DNA of 64,000 nt from positions 1,612,001 to 1,676,000 of the forward strand of contig NZ_CP013480.3 in the NCBI RefSeq assembly GCF_001465545.3. The letters are read 5' to 3'. The translations under genes were made by a program, and so were the position numbers. The stretch's first letter is position 1, and the number at the start of each line of letters is the position of its first letter. This stretch comes from Pandoraea norimbergensis. Its GTDB lineage: Bacteria > Pseudomonadota > Gammaproteobacteria > Burkholderiales > Burkholderiaceae. Below, one piece after another: positions 17,316-24,643 of this stretch. Below the pieces are notes generated by a model. The model was given only the letters and a program-made list of their open reading frames with translations, did no database searches and was not told where the DNA came from.

Positions 17316-18359
17316 TCAGAACTTGGTGCGCATGCCCACCCCGAAAGTATTGCCGGCTTCCAGCCCCGACACCTTGTCGTTGAGGTAGGCGGCATACAGA
17401 TCGGTGCGCTTGGAGAGGTTGTAGTCGTAACCGACGGCCCACGTGTTGCGGCTCACGTTATTGGCACCGGTGTTCTTGGTATAAGCGTAGGACGCCATGA
17501 CACTGCCGCCACCGAGCGGCACTGACACACCGAACTGGCCGCCGTTGGACGTGAGGTTGCCGCCGGTGATGTTGTTCTTGATGTACTGATACTGGCCGTA
17601 GAGCTTGACGATCTGGAAGTCGTACGTGAGACCGGCCTGCAACGCTTGCTGATTGCGGAAACCGGTAATGCCGGCTTGATCGTCGGGCGTCGAATCGAAT
17701 TTCACTTGCTGGAACGCGACGGTGGCAGCGAGCGGGCCATGGAAGTACATGGCGGCGGCGCTCCACTTGTTCTGGCCGGCCTCACCGGCCTTGTTGCCGA
17801 ATGCGTACGAGAAGCTAGCGCCCAACCCCTTGTAGTCGGGCGTGGCGTACATCACGCCGTTGCTCCAGCCGGAGTCACCCACGATGCCTTGCCCCGATTG
17901 GCCAAGGAACGTGTGATAGACCATCGGGCTGAAGGTATAGGAATCGACAAACGGGTTGAACAGAATCGTCGACACGAAGTACGACGTGGTCAACCGGCCC
18001 ATCGTGATGGTGCCGAGCGTGTTCGACTGGAGACCCACGTAGGCGTTGCGCGAGAAGAAGCTATCGCCCGTGTAGCGGCCGTAGTTACCGTTTTGCGGCA
18101 GGAAGAAGTCTTCCAATACGAAGATGGCCTTGAGACCATCGCCCAGATCTTCGCTACCCTTCATGCCCCAGTACGACGTGGACATGCCGCCGCCGCCCTG
18201 TGTCCATGCCCGCTCGCCGCCGGGTATTTTAGCCGCGCCGACCCAAGCGTCGACCTGCCCGTAAAGCGATACGTTGGATTGTGCTTGTGCCGCCCCTGCC
18301 GCCGCACCACAAACCGCGAGGGCGAACGCGCCCCGCAGCCATCCCGCTGCCTTGCTCAT
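17316..18359 (-). CDS. Gram-negative porin, Burkholderia-type
   Basis: This 347-residue outer-membrane trimeric porin has a signal peptide of about 26 residues ending AQAQ, followed by the characteristic SNVSLYGQVDAWVG start of Porin_4/OmpC-like betaproteobacterial porins. Alternating beta strands fill the body, and the last residue is Phe (GVGMRTKF), the C-terminal signal for barrel assembly. It forms a diffusion channel for small hydrophilic solutes. The N-terminal region carries a Gly-rich loop (GGGGMSTSYWG). The gene has its own long upstream region (18360-18737), consistent with regulated expression. Confidence 0.94.
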   Translation of the reverse strand: MSKAAGWLRGAFALAVCGAAAGAAQAQSNVSLYGQVDAWVGAAKIPGGERAWTQGGGGMSTSYWGMKGSEDLGDGLKAIFVLEDFFLPQNGNYGRYTGDSFFSRNAYVGLQSNTLGTITMGRLTTSYFVSTILFNPFVDSYTFSPMVYHTFLGQSGQGIVGDSGWSNGVMYATPDYKGLGASFSYAFGNKAGEAGQNKWSAAAMYFHGPLAATVAFQQVKFDSTPDDQAGITGFRNQQALQAGLTYDFQIVKLYGQYQYIKNNITGGNLTSNGGQFGVSVPLGGGSVMASYAYTKNTGANNVSRNTWAVGYDYNLSKRTDLYAAYLNDKVSGLEAGNTFGVGMRTKF

Positions 18360-18737
18360 GAATGTGTCTCCGTCTCGTTTTGATTTATGCGTGCGCCTTG
18401 TACAGTTGTTTCACCGATGCATTTCAGGGGCACGCCCGAGTCATTGACACTGACTTCACGTTGCGCGGTATCGGTGCTGCTTTAAGGCGTGATCATTATT
18501 ATCAAGACGGTAATGTCGAAATATCATCGGGGTTTGATACTCGGTATTACGTTGTGAACTTCATACGGCGCGGGTTAACACCGAAGTTTTCTTAAAAAAC
18601 TTTCAAAAAAATGGCCGTCGCGATGGACGGCCTTAAGTCTCTTGAATCGTAGTGTTGATTCTTGAGACGAGCAGGAAACTGGTGGACTTCCTATTTCTAG
18701 GCAAGCGACAGGCGGGAGGGCGAGTGGATTCGAAATC
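18360..18737 (-). promoter_or_regulatory. Porin upstream region, AT-rich
   Basis: The 378 bp between the porin start and the end of the next minus-strand gene is more AT-rich than its surroundings. It should hold the porin promoter and regulatory sites. I see no clear consensus promoter. A terminator for the upstream gene occupies 18604-18632. Confidence 0.5.
18604..18632 (-). terminator. Intrinsic terminator for the gene at 18738-19484
   Basis: On the minus strand GGCCGTC (18632-18626) pairs with GACGGCC (18619-18613) across a 6-base loop and is followed by a run of seven T's. It lies about 105 bp after the stop codon of the orphan gene. Confidence 0.85.
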
Positions 18738-19484
18738 TCATCGCGGAGGAGCCAGCATGACGGGAACTGGTCGCGCCTGCACAATACCGGCGTCCACGGG
18801 GGCTATTCCGTCTCTGCCGCCATTGAGCGCGCTCATCGCTTGTACAAGTCCGTCGGCGTAATAGTGGCGGCGCGGGGGCGGGGGGAAGCACGGAGAGTCG
18901 CCCCATTGTTGCGTGACGGGGTCCCACTGTGCGTAGCATTCCTCATATCTATAAACAGATGGTGAGTCCCCGTTGGGATACGTCTCCATGCTTTGATGAG
19001 GTGCTCCCGGCAAGACATTGATTGGCACGTCCACATGCGGGCGGTTGGCCGAGATATCTGTGAAGCGCCCCGAACGTTCCGAATTCAGACCCAACGTGTC
19101 GGCGTTGTCGTTCACCCATTGCGCGAAGACATCCCAAAGTTGTCGATTGTGAAGTAAGCCCGGAATCCGCAGTTCTTGACCCGAGAATCCATCAGTCGAG
19201 CGGACAACAACTACCTCCGGCGGGTTATTGCGCCAAACGGGATATTTTCCGTAGCCGTTGGTCGGGCTGGAGAATAAGTCTATTTTGTCTGGCCATTTGT
19301 CCTTGAATTCGTATTCGAGCGGATGCTTGTAAAAATTGGACTGGTGCGACGGCGATGCGGGATGGGGGGAGATATAGGGCCAGTTTTGCTTCAACAGATG
19401 ACGCGTTGTCGAATTCATCTGGGCATTAGACACTTCGTTGTCGCGCGGGTTGCCATACGCAACGGGGCTGTAGACTGCATTCAT
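18738..19484 (-). CDS. Orphan protein of unknown function
   Basis: This 248-residue protein resembles no family I know. No signal peptide or membrane helix is visible. The sequence is rich in Asn, Pro, Tyr and Trp, with a polyproline patch (CFPPPPRR, near residue 200) and a Pro/Ala-rich C-terminus, so it is soluble and probably partly extended. The ATG has GGAGA eight bases upstream and a strong terminator follows, both signs of a real, independently transcribed gene. Base composition looks lower in GC than adjacent genes, and it borders a large palindrome, so horizontal acquisition is plausible. A secreted effector or a phage/plasmid remnant would be possible, but nothing in the sequence shows either. 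Confidence 0.68.
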   Translation of the reverse strand: MNAVYSPVAYGNPRDNEVSNAQMNSTTRHLLKQNWPYISPHPASPSHQSNFYKHPLEYEFKDKWPDKIDLFSSPTNGYGKYPVWRNNPPEVVVVRSTDGFSGQELRIPGLLHNRQLWDVFAQWVNDNADTLGLNSERSGRFTDISANRPHVDVPINVLPGAPHQSMETYPNGDSPSVYRYEECYAQWDPVTQQWGDSPCFPPPPRRHYYADGLVQAMSALNGGRDGIAPVDAGIVQARPVPVMLAPPR

Positions 19485-19701
19485 CGCATTATCTCCAAAT
19501 GACTTTCAGAGCCTCTTAGACGGAAGTGTCTTAACGGCTCGCGTTCAATCTGTCACACAAATCGAGCGCGATATTCGAAGTCATATGGAGTTGGGAGTCG
19601 TCATTGCTGTCATGTGAAAAATCATTGCGGACACACTGGGAAATTGGCGTTTGGTGTTGAGCTGACACTTTGACGCTGCCTCGGTCAGCGCCTGCGGTCT
19701 G

Positions 19702-20301
19702 CCGCCGGTACGGCCCCCGTTTTCGTCGCTCCCCGTTACTCGCTTTGGAAAACGGGGACCGCACCGACGGCCATCTCTATTCCTTCGCATCGTCGCAACC
19801 GATTGTCCCACCCACATCGCTATGCTCCGCCACTCTCCCATCCCGATAACACCATCTCCTCCAACGTAAAGGGTCTCGCCAGTCGTCCCCACGTGCTTCG
19901 CATCTGCTGGTGACGACCGTCGAGACCCTCGCTCCTCCCGATGTCGTTCTCCATGCCCGGTCCACGAAGGTCTCCGTAGTGAATACCCATGGGACTCAAC
20001 GCGAAGCGGGTCTCCCGAAGCGATCACCTGACCCGACCGGGAGTCAAGAAGTACCGCGGGGATGTCGAGGGTCTCGGCGCCCATCCCCAGCAGATGCAAA
20101 GCACGTGGGGATGGGCGACGAGGCCCTCTGCGTTGGAGAAGGCGGTGTTATCGGGATGGGAGAGTGGCGGGGCATGGCGACGTGGGTAGGGCGATCGGGG
20201 GCGACGTTGTGATGGCGTGAGACGAGCTGTCGGGCCGGTCCCCGTTTTCCAAAGCGAGTAACGGGGAGCGACGAAAACGGGGACCGGGCCGGCGGCCGAC
20301 C
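19702..20301. repeat. ~600 bp imperfect palindrome: two inverted copies of a structured element
   Basis: The sequence from 19702 inward matches the reverse complement of the sequence from 20301 inward. Long exact blocks are shared, such as CGTCGCTCCCCGTTACTCGC and CGCCACTCTCCCATCCCGAT. Each copy begins with an outer hairpin: CCCCGTTTTC/GAAAACGGGG at 19715-19724 and 19748-19757 in the left copy, and GGTCCCCGTTTTC/GAAAACGGGGACC at 20237-20249 and 20273-20285 in the right. Each also has an inner hairpin (19871-19928; 20069-20126). The inner stems differ in sequence but keep pairing. Weaker symmetry continues through the centre. The remaining flanks of the 19485-20388 gap hold no supported gene. 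Confidence 0.8.
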
Positions 20302-20388
20302 ACGGGCGTGTGAGTCTCGGGAACTCAGTGCATCGCAAAGGTCATCGTCAGCCACGAACGCCGCAAGCCGCAAGCCAAACGCCACCGC

Positions 20389-21228
20389 TCAACGCACCGC
20401 CCGCCAATCCGCGTTATGCGCCGCCAGCCAGTTTTCAGCCAATTGCGGATCGCCGTGGTTGTTCGGATGGAACCCCGTCGACATGTACTTCAACATCGGC
20501 CCAGTGCAACGCCACACCACGCCATCGCGGCCGAAGAACATGGTCGTGAAACCCCACCACGTACTCGGTTTGAATAACGTCCCGTCGCGCCACAAATTGC
20601 TAATCGTCTGCGCATGACTTTCCAGCGCGAACATCATCAACACGTACACATACGTGAGAATGCGCATCCGCTCGCTGCCACCCAACGCGCGATACAGATC
20701 GAACGCTACCGCCTTGTGCTCGGTCTCTTCCGCCGCATGCCAGCGCCACATCAGTCGCATCTTCGGCTCGGCCTTCGCCAGCCAGCGGTCGTAACGCAAC
20801 GCGCCGTCGCCGAACACCGCCGTGCAATGCTCATACGCCGCAGTCACCGCCAGCATGTACATCGGCGAAAGCTTGCGGCGCCGCGCAAATTGAATCCGCC
20901 GCGTCGCCCAGTTTTCCCAATGGTTCACCAAACCCTGCTTGGTCAACTGTGCGTTGTACTGCCCGTGGATATGGCGGTGCGTCGCTTCCTGTCCGATGAA
21001 CTGCGCAATGTCGGCGCGCAATTTGTCGTAGCGCGCATCCTCAGGCAGACGATCCATCGTGTCCCGAACGGAATCGATAAACGACTGCTCGCCAACCGGG
21101 AAACTCATCGACAATGCGTTGTAGTACATCGTGCGGTAGGCATCCCCACTGTGCCAGTGGCGCTCGAAGCCACTCGCCAGATCGACCGTAAGCTTGCGAA
21201 CGGTAAGGGCTGAAGTGTCTGTGGTCAT
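20389..21228 (-). CDS. Metal-dependent hydrolase-like protein (PF10118 family)
   Basis: This 279-residue protein matches the bacterial family annotated as putative metal-dependent hydrolase (PF10118, COG3687). It has a largely helical fold with conserved Glu/His clusters that probably bind metal: FIGQEATHRHIHGQYN (about residues 88-103), YEHCTAV and WHAAEETEHKAVAFD (about 165-180). The arrangement recalls ferritin-like di-iron proteins. The reaction is not established. It diverges from a TetR-type gene 158 bp away, the classical arrangement for a TetR repressor and a lipid- or xenobiotic-related enzyme. Regulation by that protein is inferred. Confidence 0.85.
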   Translation of the reverse strand: MTTDTSALTVRKLTVDLASGFERHWHSGDAYRTMYYNALSMSFPVGEQSFIDSVRDTMDRLPEDARYDKLRADIAQFIGQEATHRHIHGQYNAQLTKQGLVNHWENWATRRIQFARRRKLSPMYMLAVTAAYEHCTAVFGDGALRYDRWLAKAEPKMRLMWRWHAAEETEHKAVAFDLYRALGGSERMRILTYVYVLMMFALESHAQTISNLWRDGTLFKPSTWWGFTTMFFGRDGVVWRCTGPMLKYMSTGFHPNNHGDPQLAENWLAAHNADWRAVR

Positions 21229-21386
21229 GGCGCTTGCCTCTCAAATATCTCAACAGGTTGGGCGGAATCGCAACGGCCGGGTTTCGTGCCACCGGCGTGT
21301 CGTCACTTGAATTCCTCAACGAATGTGAGCATTATTCATTTCTTGCGCACTTTGCCGCAACTCGCTTCCCGCTCAGGTTTTTCGAC

Positions 21387-22037
21387 ATGTCCACACCTAA
21401 ATCGCCCGCCCCGCTCAATGCCCCGTCCACTATGCGAAAGCGGCCGATGCAAGCCCGCGCGCAACACACGGTGGAGACCATTTTCGAGGCCACTGCTCAG
21501 GTTCTTGACGAGGAAGGCGAGGGTGCGCTGACGACCAATCGTATTGCCAAGAAGGCCGGATTCTCGATCGGCACGCTGTATCAGTACTTCCCGACCAAGG
21601 AAGCGATCCTGCTCGCGATGATTGCCCGCGAACGCCGTCGGGTGATGGACGAACTCAACGAACGGCTCGCGCGCGCAGCAGAAGAGGGCGCTGACCCGGA
21701 GCGCGTGATTCGCGAGCGGCTGCGTGTGCTGATCGAAGCGTTCGGCTCCGGCGGACGCGTGAAGCGCTCGCTCATCAAGATGGCCTGGCAACTCGATCAT
21801 CACGAAAACATCATGCAGGCCCTGCGCGAAGCCTCGGAACACATTGCCATCGCGATGGCTCGACGCGATGCACCGGGCATGCGCCCGCCTACCGCCGCGA
21901 CGGTGTTCGTGCTCACCCGCGCCGTCATGGGCACGCTGCGCTCGGCAGCGCTCGAAGACTCGCCATTGCTTGGCACTCCGGAGTTCGAGGACGAGCTTTA
22001 CCGGTTATGCTGGGGCGTTTTGCGCGCAGACGTTTGA
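21387..22037 (+). CDS. TetR/AcrR-family transcriptional regulator
   Basis: This 216-residue regulator has an N-terminal TetR helix-turn-helix (about residues 18-70; ALTTNRIAKKAGFSIGTLYQ is the recognition region) and a helical ligand-binding C-terminal domain. An extended frame reaches upstream to 21234, but the ATG at 21387 fits the family length and leaves room for a promoter. It is divergent from the PF10118 gene and 92 bp upstream of the Na/Pi cotransporter gene. It may control either; the divergent gene is the better guess. Its stop codon lies inside an array of 11 bp repeats that fills the gap to the next gene. Confidence 0.88.
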   Translation: MSTPKSPAPLNAPSTMRKRPMQARAQHTVETIFEATAQVLDEEGEGALTTNRIAKKAGFSIGTLYQYFPTKEAILLAMIARERRRVMDELNERLARAAEEGADPERVIRERLRVLIEAFGSGGRVKRSLIKMAWQLDHHENIMQALREASEHIAIAMARRDAPGMRPPTAATVFVLTRAVMGTLRSAALEDSPLLGTPEFEDELYRLCWGVLRADV

Positions 22038-22082
22038 TTGTCGTTTTAGTGTCGTTTGAATGTCGTTTGCATGGCGTTTAAG
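22028..22082 (+). repeat. Helically phased 11 bp tandem repeat
   Basis: Four consecutive 11-base units follow the consensus TGTCGTTTNAN at 22039, 22050, 22061 and 22072, preceded by a degenerate fifth copy at 22028 that overlaps the TetR stop codon. The unit length is close to one turn of DNA, so all copies face the same side. The array lies 48 bp before the cotransporter start. Confidence 0.75.
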
Positions 22083-22129
22083 TAAGGCTTGGGTGTCTTC
22101 TCTCCCGTCGCACTAAGGAAACGCGTTCC

Positions 22130-23737
22130 ATGGGCGAAATCGTCAAGGCGGTAAGCATTCTGGCTGGCGGTGTCGGCATCTTTCTAGTCGGCATGTCGAT
22201 GATGTCCGACGGCCTCAAACTTGCCGCCGGACCTGCTCTCGAACGTATCCTTGCCGGGGCCACACGCACGCGCTGGCAAGCCTTCGCCTCGGGCGTACTG
22301 GTCACCGCCATCACGCAGTCGTCATCGGTCGTGACGATTGCCACCATCGGGTTCGTCAACGCGGGCCTGCTCAAGCTCGGCGGCGCGCTCTGGCTGATGT
22401 TCGGCTCGAACCTCGGCTCGACGATGATGGGCTGGATCGTCGCCGTCATTGGCCTGAAATTCAATATCGATGCCTTCGCCCTGCCGATGATCGCAGTCGG
22501 TGTTGCCTTGCGCCTCACCGGTGCAGGCTCGCGACGCGGGGCCATCGGTAACGCACTCGCCGGTTTCGGCCTGCTCTTCTTCGGCATCTCCCTGCTGCAA
22601 TCGGCCTTTATCGATATGGCCGGCGCGATTCGTATGCCCGACGGGGAAGGGCCACTCGATGTCCTGCTGCAAGTCGTCGTGGGTTTCGTGCTGACCTGCA
22701 TCGTGCAGTCGTCCGCTGCCGCGATGGCCATTACGTTGACCGCTGCGCAAAACGGCATGCTCGGCGCGCAAGGCGCTGCCGCTGTCGTGATCGGCGCGAA
22801 CGTCGGCACCACGGTGACCGCCGTCATTGCGGGCATCGGGGCCACCCCCAACGCGCGCCGGGCTGCCATGGCGCACGTCGCGTTCAACGTCGTCGCTGCG
22901 TTGGTGGCGCTGCTCCTTCTGCCATGGATGATCGGCGCGATTACCGCTGCCATGAAATGGCTGGGCTACACCGACGATCCGGCTATCAAGCTCGCCATCT
23001 TCCACACGACGTTCAACGTGCTCGGCGTGCTGCTGATGATTCCGCTCGCCACGCCGCTGTTGCACTGGCTACAGCGGCGTTTTCGGACGCGGGAAGAGGA
23101 CGAGGGCGCGCCGCAGTTTCTCGATGACAACGTGCTTCAGGTGCCGCAACTGGCCGTGGAAGCGCTCAAGCACGAAGTGGATCGACTTGGCGATATGTGC
23201 CGCCATATGGTGCGCGGCGCACTCCTCGGGACCAGCGCCGGCGTGCTGGCACAAGAGCACGCTTCGGTCACGCGCCTGGGCGGCGCGTGCCAGACGTTCG
23301 CGGAGCGCATGAGCCGCGTAGCGATGGAGGCCGCCGCTGCACAGGCACTGGCCGACACGCTGCGCACACTTCGCTACTACGAGAGCGCGGCGGAGCAAGC
23401 CGTCGCCGCTGCGGCACTGCGAGACCAGACGACCACGGCGACGGCAGGCTCCGATGTCTATGCCGCCTTCCTGCGCGAAGCGACGGCACTGCTCGATCAC
23501 GTGGAAGGCGATGCCATGCCCGCCGATGGCGGTCAGTCGCTGACGACGCACGCCGCCGCGATGGAAGCCTCTTACGGCGGACTCAAGGCGAAATTGCTCG
23601 CCGACGGCGCAGCAGGCACCGTGCGTATCGCCGTCATGGAAGAAGCGCTGCGCCGCTACAGCGCCCTGCGGCGCGCGTTGCAACAAACGGTCAAGGCAAG
23701 CACGCGTCTCGCGAGAGGCACGGACCCGATCGACTGA
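22130..23737 (+). CDS. Na/Pi cotransporter family protein with PhoU-like C-terminus
   Basis: This 535-residue inner-membrane protein has the two inverted Na/Pi cotransporter (PF02690) repeats, each with the QSSS-type motif: TAITQSSSVVTIATIGFVNA (~62-81) and CIVQSSAAAMAITLTAAQNG (~190-209). A soluble C-terminal ~200 residues is helical and resembles PhoU. The family (NptA/YjbB) moves phosphate using sodium; E. coli YjbB has been linked to phosphate export. No phosphate-regulon box is visible upstream, and the preceding 11 bp repeat array may hold regulatory sites. The start is an ATG after AAGGAAACG. Confidence 0.9.
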   Translation: MGEIVKAVSILAGGVGIFLVGMSMMSDGLKLAAGPALERILAGATRTRWQAFASGVLVTAITQSSSVVTIATIGFVNAGLLKLGGALWLMFGSNLGSTMMGWIVAVIGLKFNIDAFALPMIAVGVALRLTGAGSRRGAIGNALAGFGLLFFGISLLQSAFIDMAGAIRMPDGEGPLDVLLQVVVGFVLTCIVQSSAAAMAITLTAAQNGMLGAQGAAAVVIGANVGTTVTAVIAGIGATPNARRAAMAHVAFNVVAALVALLLLPWMIGAITAAMKWLGYTDDPAIKLAIFHTTFNVLGVLLMIPLATPLLHWLQRRFRTREEDEGAPQFLDDNVLQVPQLAVEALKHEVDRLGDMCRHMVRGALLGTSAGVLAQEHASVTRLGGACQTFAERMSRVAMEAAAAQALADTLRTLRYYESAAEQAVAAAALRDQTTTATAGSDVYAAFLREATALLDHVEGDAMPADGGQSLTTHAAAMEASYGGLKAKLLADGAAGTVRIAVMEEALRRYSALRRALQQTVKASTRLARGTDPID

Positions 23738-23869
23738 CCGGCGGGGCGTTTCAGAGGGCGCAGTGCCCCGTGTCAACGTCGCGTGACCCATCGCCGACAG
23801 TGAGCGACGGCGCGAGAGGGAGGGCGGCGAGGGGGAGGGCGGCCAGCACATCGCACCGAGAACGATATC

Positions 23870-23936
23870 TACCAATATGGTAGAAAAAATACCAAATTGG
23901 TTTGTTGTTGATTTATAGTTAACGCACGCTGCGTTA
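23870..23936. promoter_or_regulatory. Cluster of operator-like palindromes
   Basis: TACCA-ATA-TGGTA (23870-23882) and TACCAAATTGGTT (23890-23902) are similar 13-mers spaced 20 bp centre to centre, and a third perfect repeat TAACGCA-CGC-TGCGTTA follows at 23920-23936. The AT-rich block lies 65-130 bp before the small membrane protein gene at 24001. Two like sites two helical turns apart suggest a cooperative repressor. The cognate regulator is unknown. Confidence 0.5.
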
Positions 23937-24000
23937 GCGGAATCGTTCGTCGAATCCTTTGCGTCGTGGCACCTCCCCCCATCCACCGCTAAGGACTGTT

Positions 24001-24243
24001 GTGCTGAATTTCATCCGGGACGCGATCGCGCTCATCAAGCGGCACAAAGGTGCGTTCGTCGTGCTCAACGTGACGTTCTTCGGCCTTGTCGGCCTGAGTT
24101 TTTTCACCGCCTCCGACAAGCCGGACCTGCCGCCTGAGCGCGAACCGCGTGTGCCGATCCGGGTCTTGGTGCATGCGCCACTCGTCAAAGCCGGGCGGTT
24201 CATTTTCTGTCTGCCGCCATCCGGCCACTGTGGCCGTCGCTGA
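24001..24243 (+). CDS. Short membrane protein, possibly a truncated gene
   Basis: This 80-residue protein starts with GTG at 24001, preceded by AAGGA at good spacing. Residues 2-16 are amphipathic with basic residues (FIRDAIALIKRHKG), followed by one hydrophobic helix (about 18-35) and a Pro/Arg-rich tail. The N-terminal pattern, a short basic helix leading into a first membrane span, resembles the beginning of longer integral membrane proteins. The C-terminal 25 residues look unstructured, so this may be the 5' remnant of a larger gene. The palindrome cluster upstream argues that it is, or was, regulated. Function unknown. Confidence 0.5.
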   Translation: MLNFIRDAIALIKRHKGAFVVLNVTFFGLVGLSFFTASDKPDLPPEREPRVPIRVLVHAPLVKAGRFIFCLPPSGHCGRR

Positions 24244-24643
24244 CGACGTCGCGTGTTGATTCGTGTTGTTGCGCTGCGTCACCTCATCTTGCGTTACACG
24301 AAACGCCCCGCTAGAATCCGCAAATGATTGATGGCAGACGGTGACGATTCATGTGACTCACATGATGATGTGCCGGTGTCACGTAAGCGTTCACGTCAAC
24401 CAACGCATTCTCCGCGACAGCGGTCGGTCAGTCCGGCTTATCGGTCGAGGGGTGTGCGTTCGTATGTCGACCGCCGGACAATGCCATCCATTGCGCCGGT
24501 CCTCTTCCGCGCTGCGCGTCTCCCTTCCCCTGATTTTCCCGATTCGATTTTCCTGACGACCTCCCGCGTCGCGGTCATTCGACTGCCGGCCTGCATCGCC
24601 ATTGCTTTGTCGTGTGCGCCGGTCTTACGTGGAGTCTTCTCGC
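24244..24643 (+). promoter_or_regulatory. Upstream region of second YhhS-like exporter, with palindrome
   Basis: This 400 bp stretch has no gene I can support. A perfect 15-base palindrome CATGTGA-C-TCACATG lies at 24350-24364. Its centre reads GTGAGTCAC, sharing TGAGTCA with the palindrome ahead of the paralogous exporter at 11280. The remainder shows no clear promoter. Confidence 0.4.

Noticed and set aside
19581..20212. Two ORFs (172 codons minus, 100 codons plus) in the palindrome as genes
   Set aside because: They lie on opposite strands of the repeat, start without ribosome binding sites and end in unrelated sequence; treated as parts of the repeat element instead.
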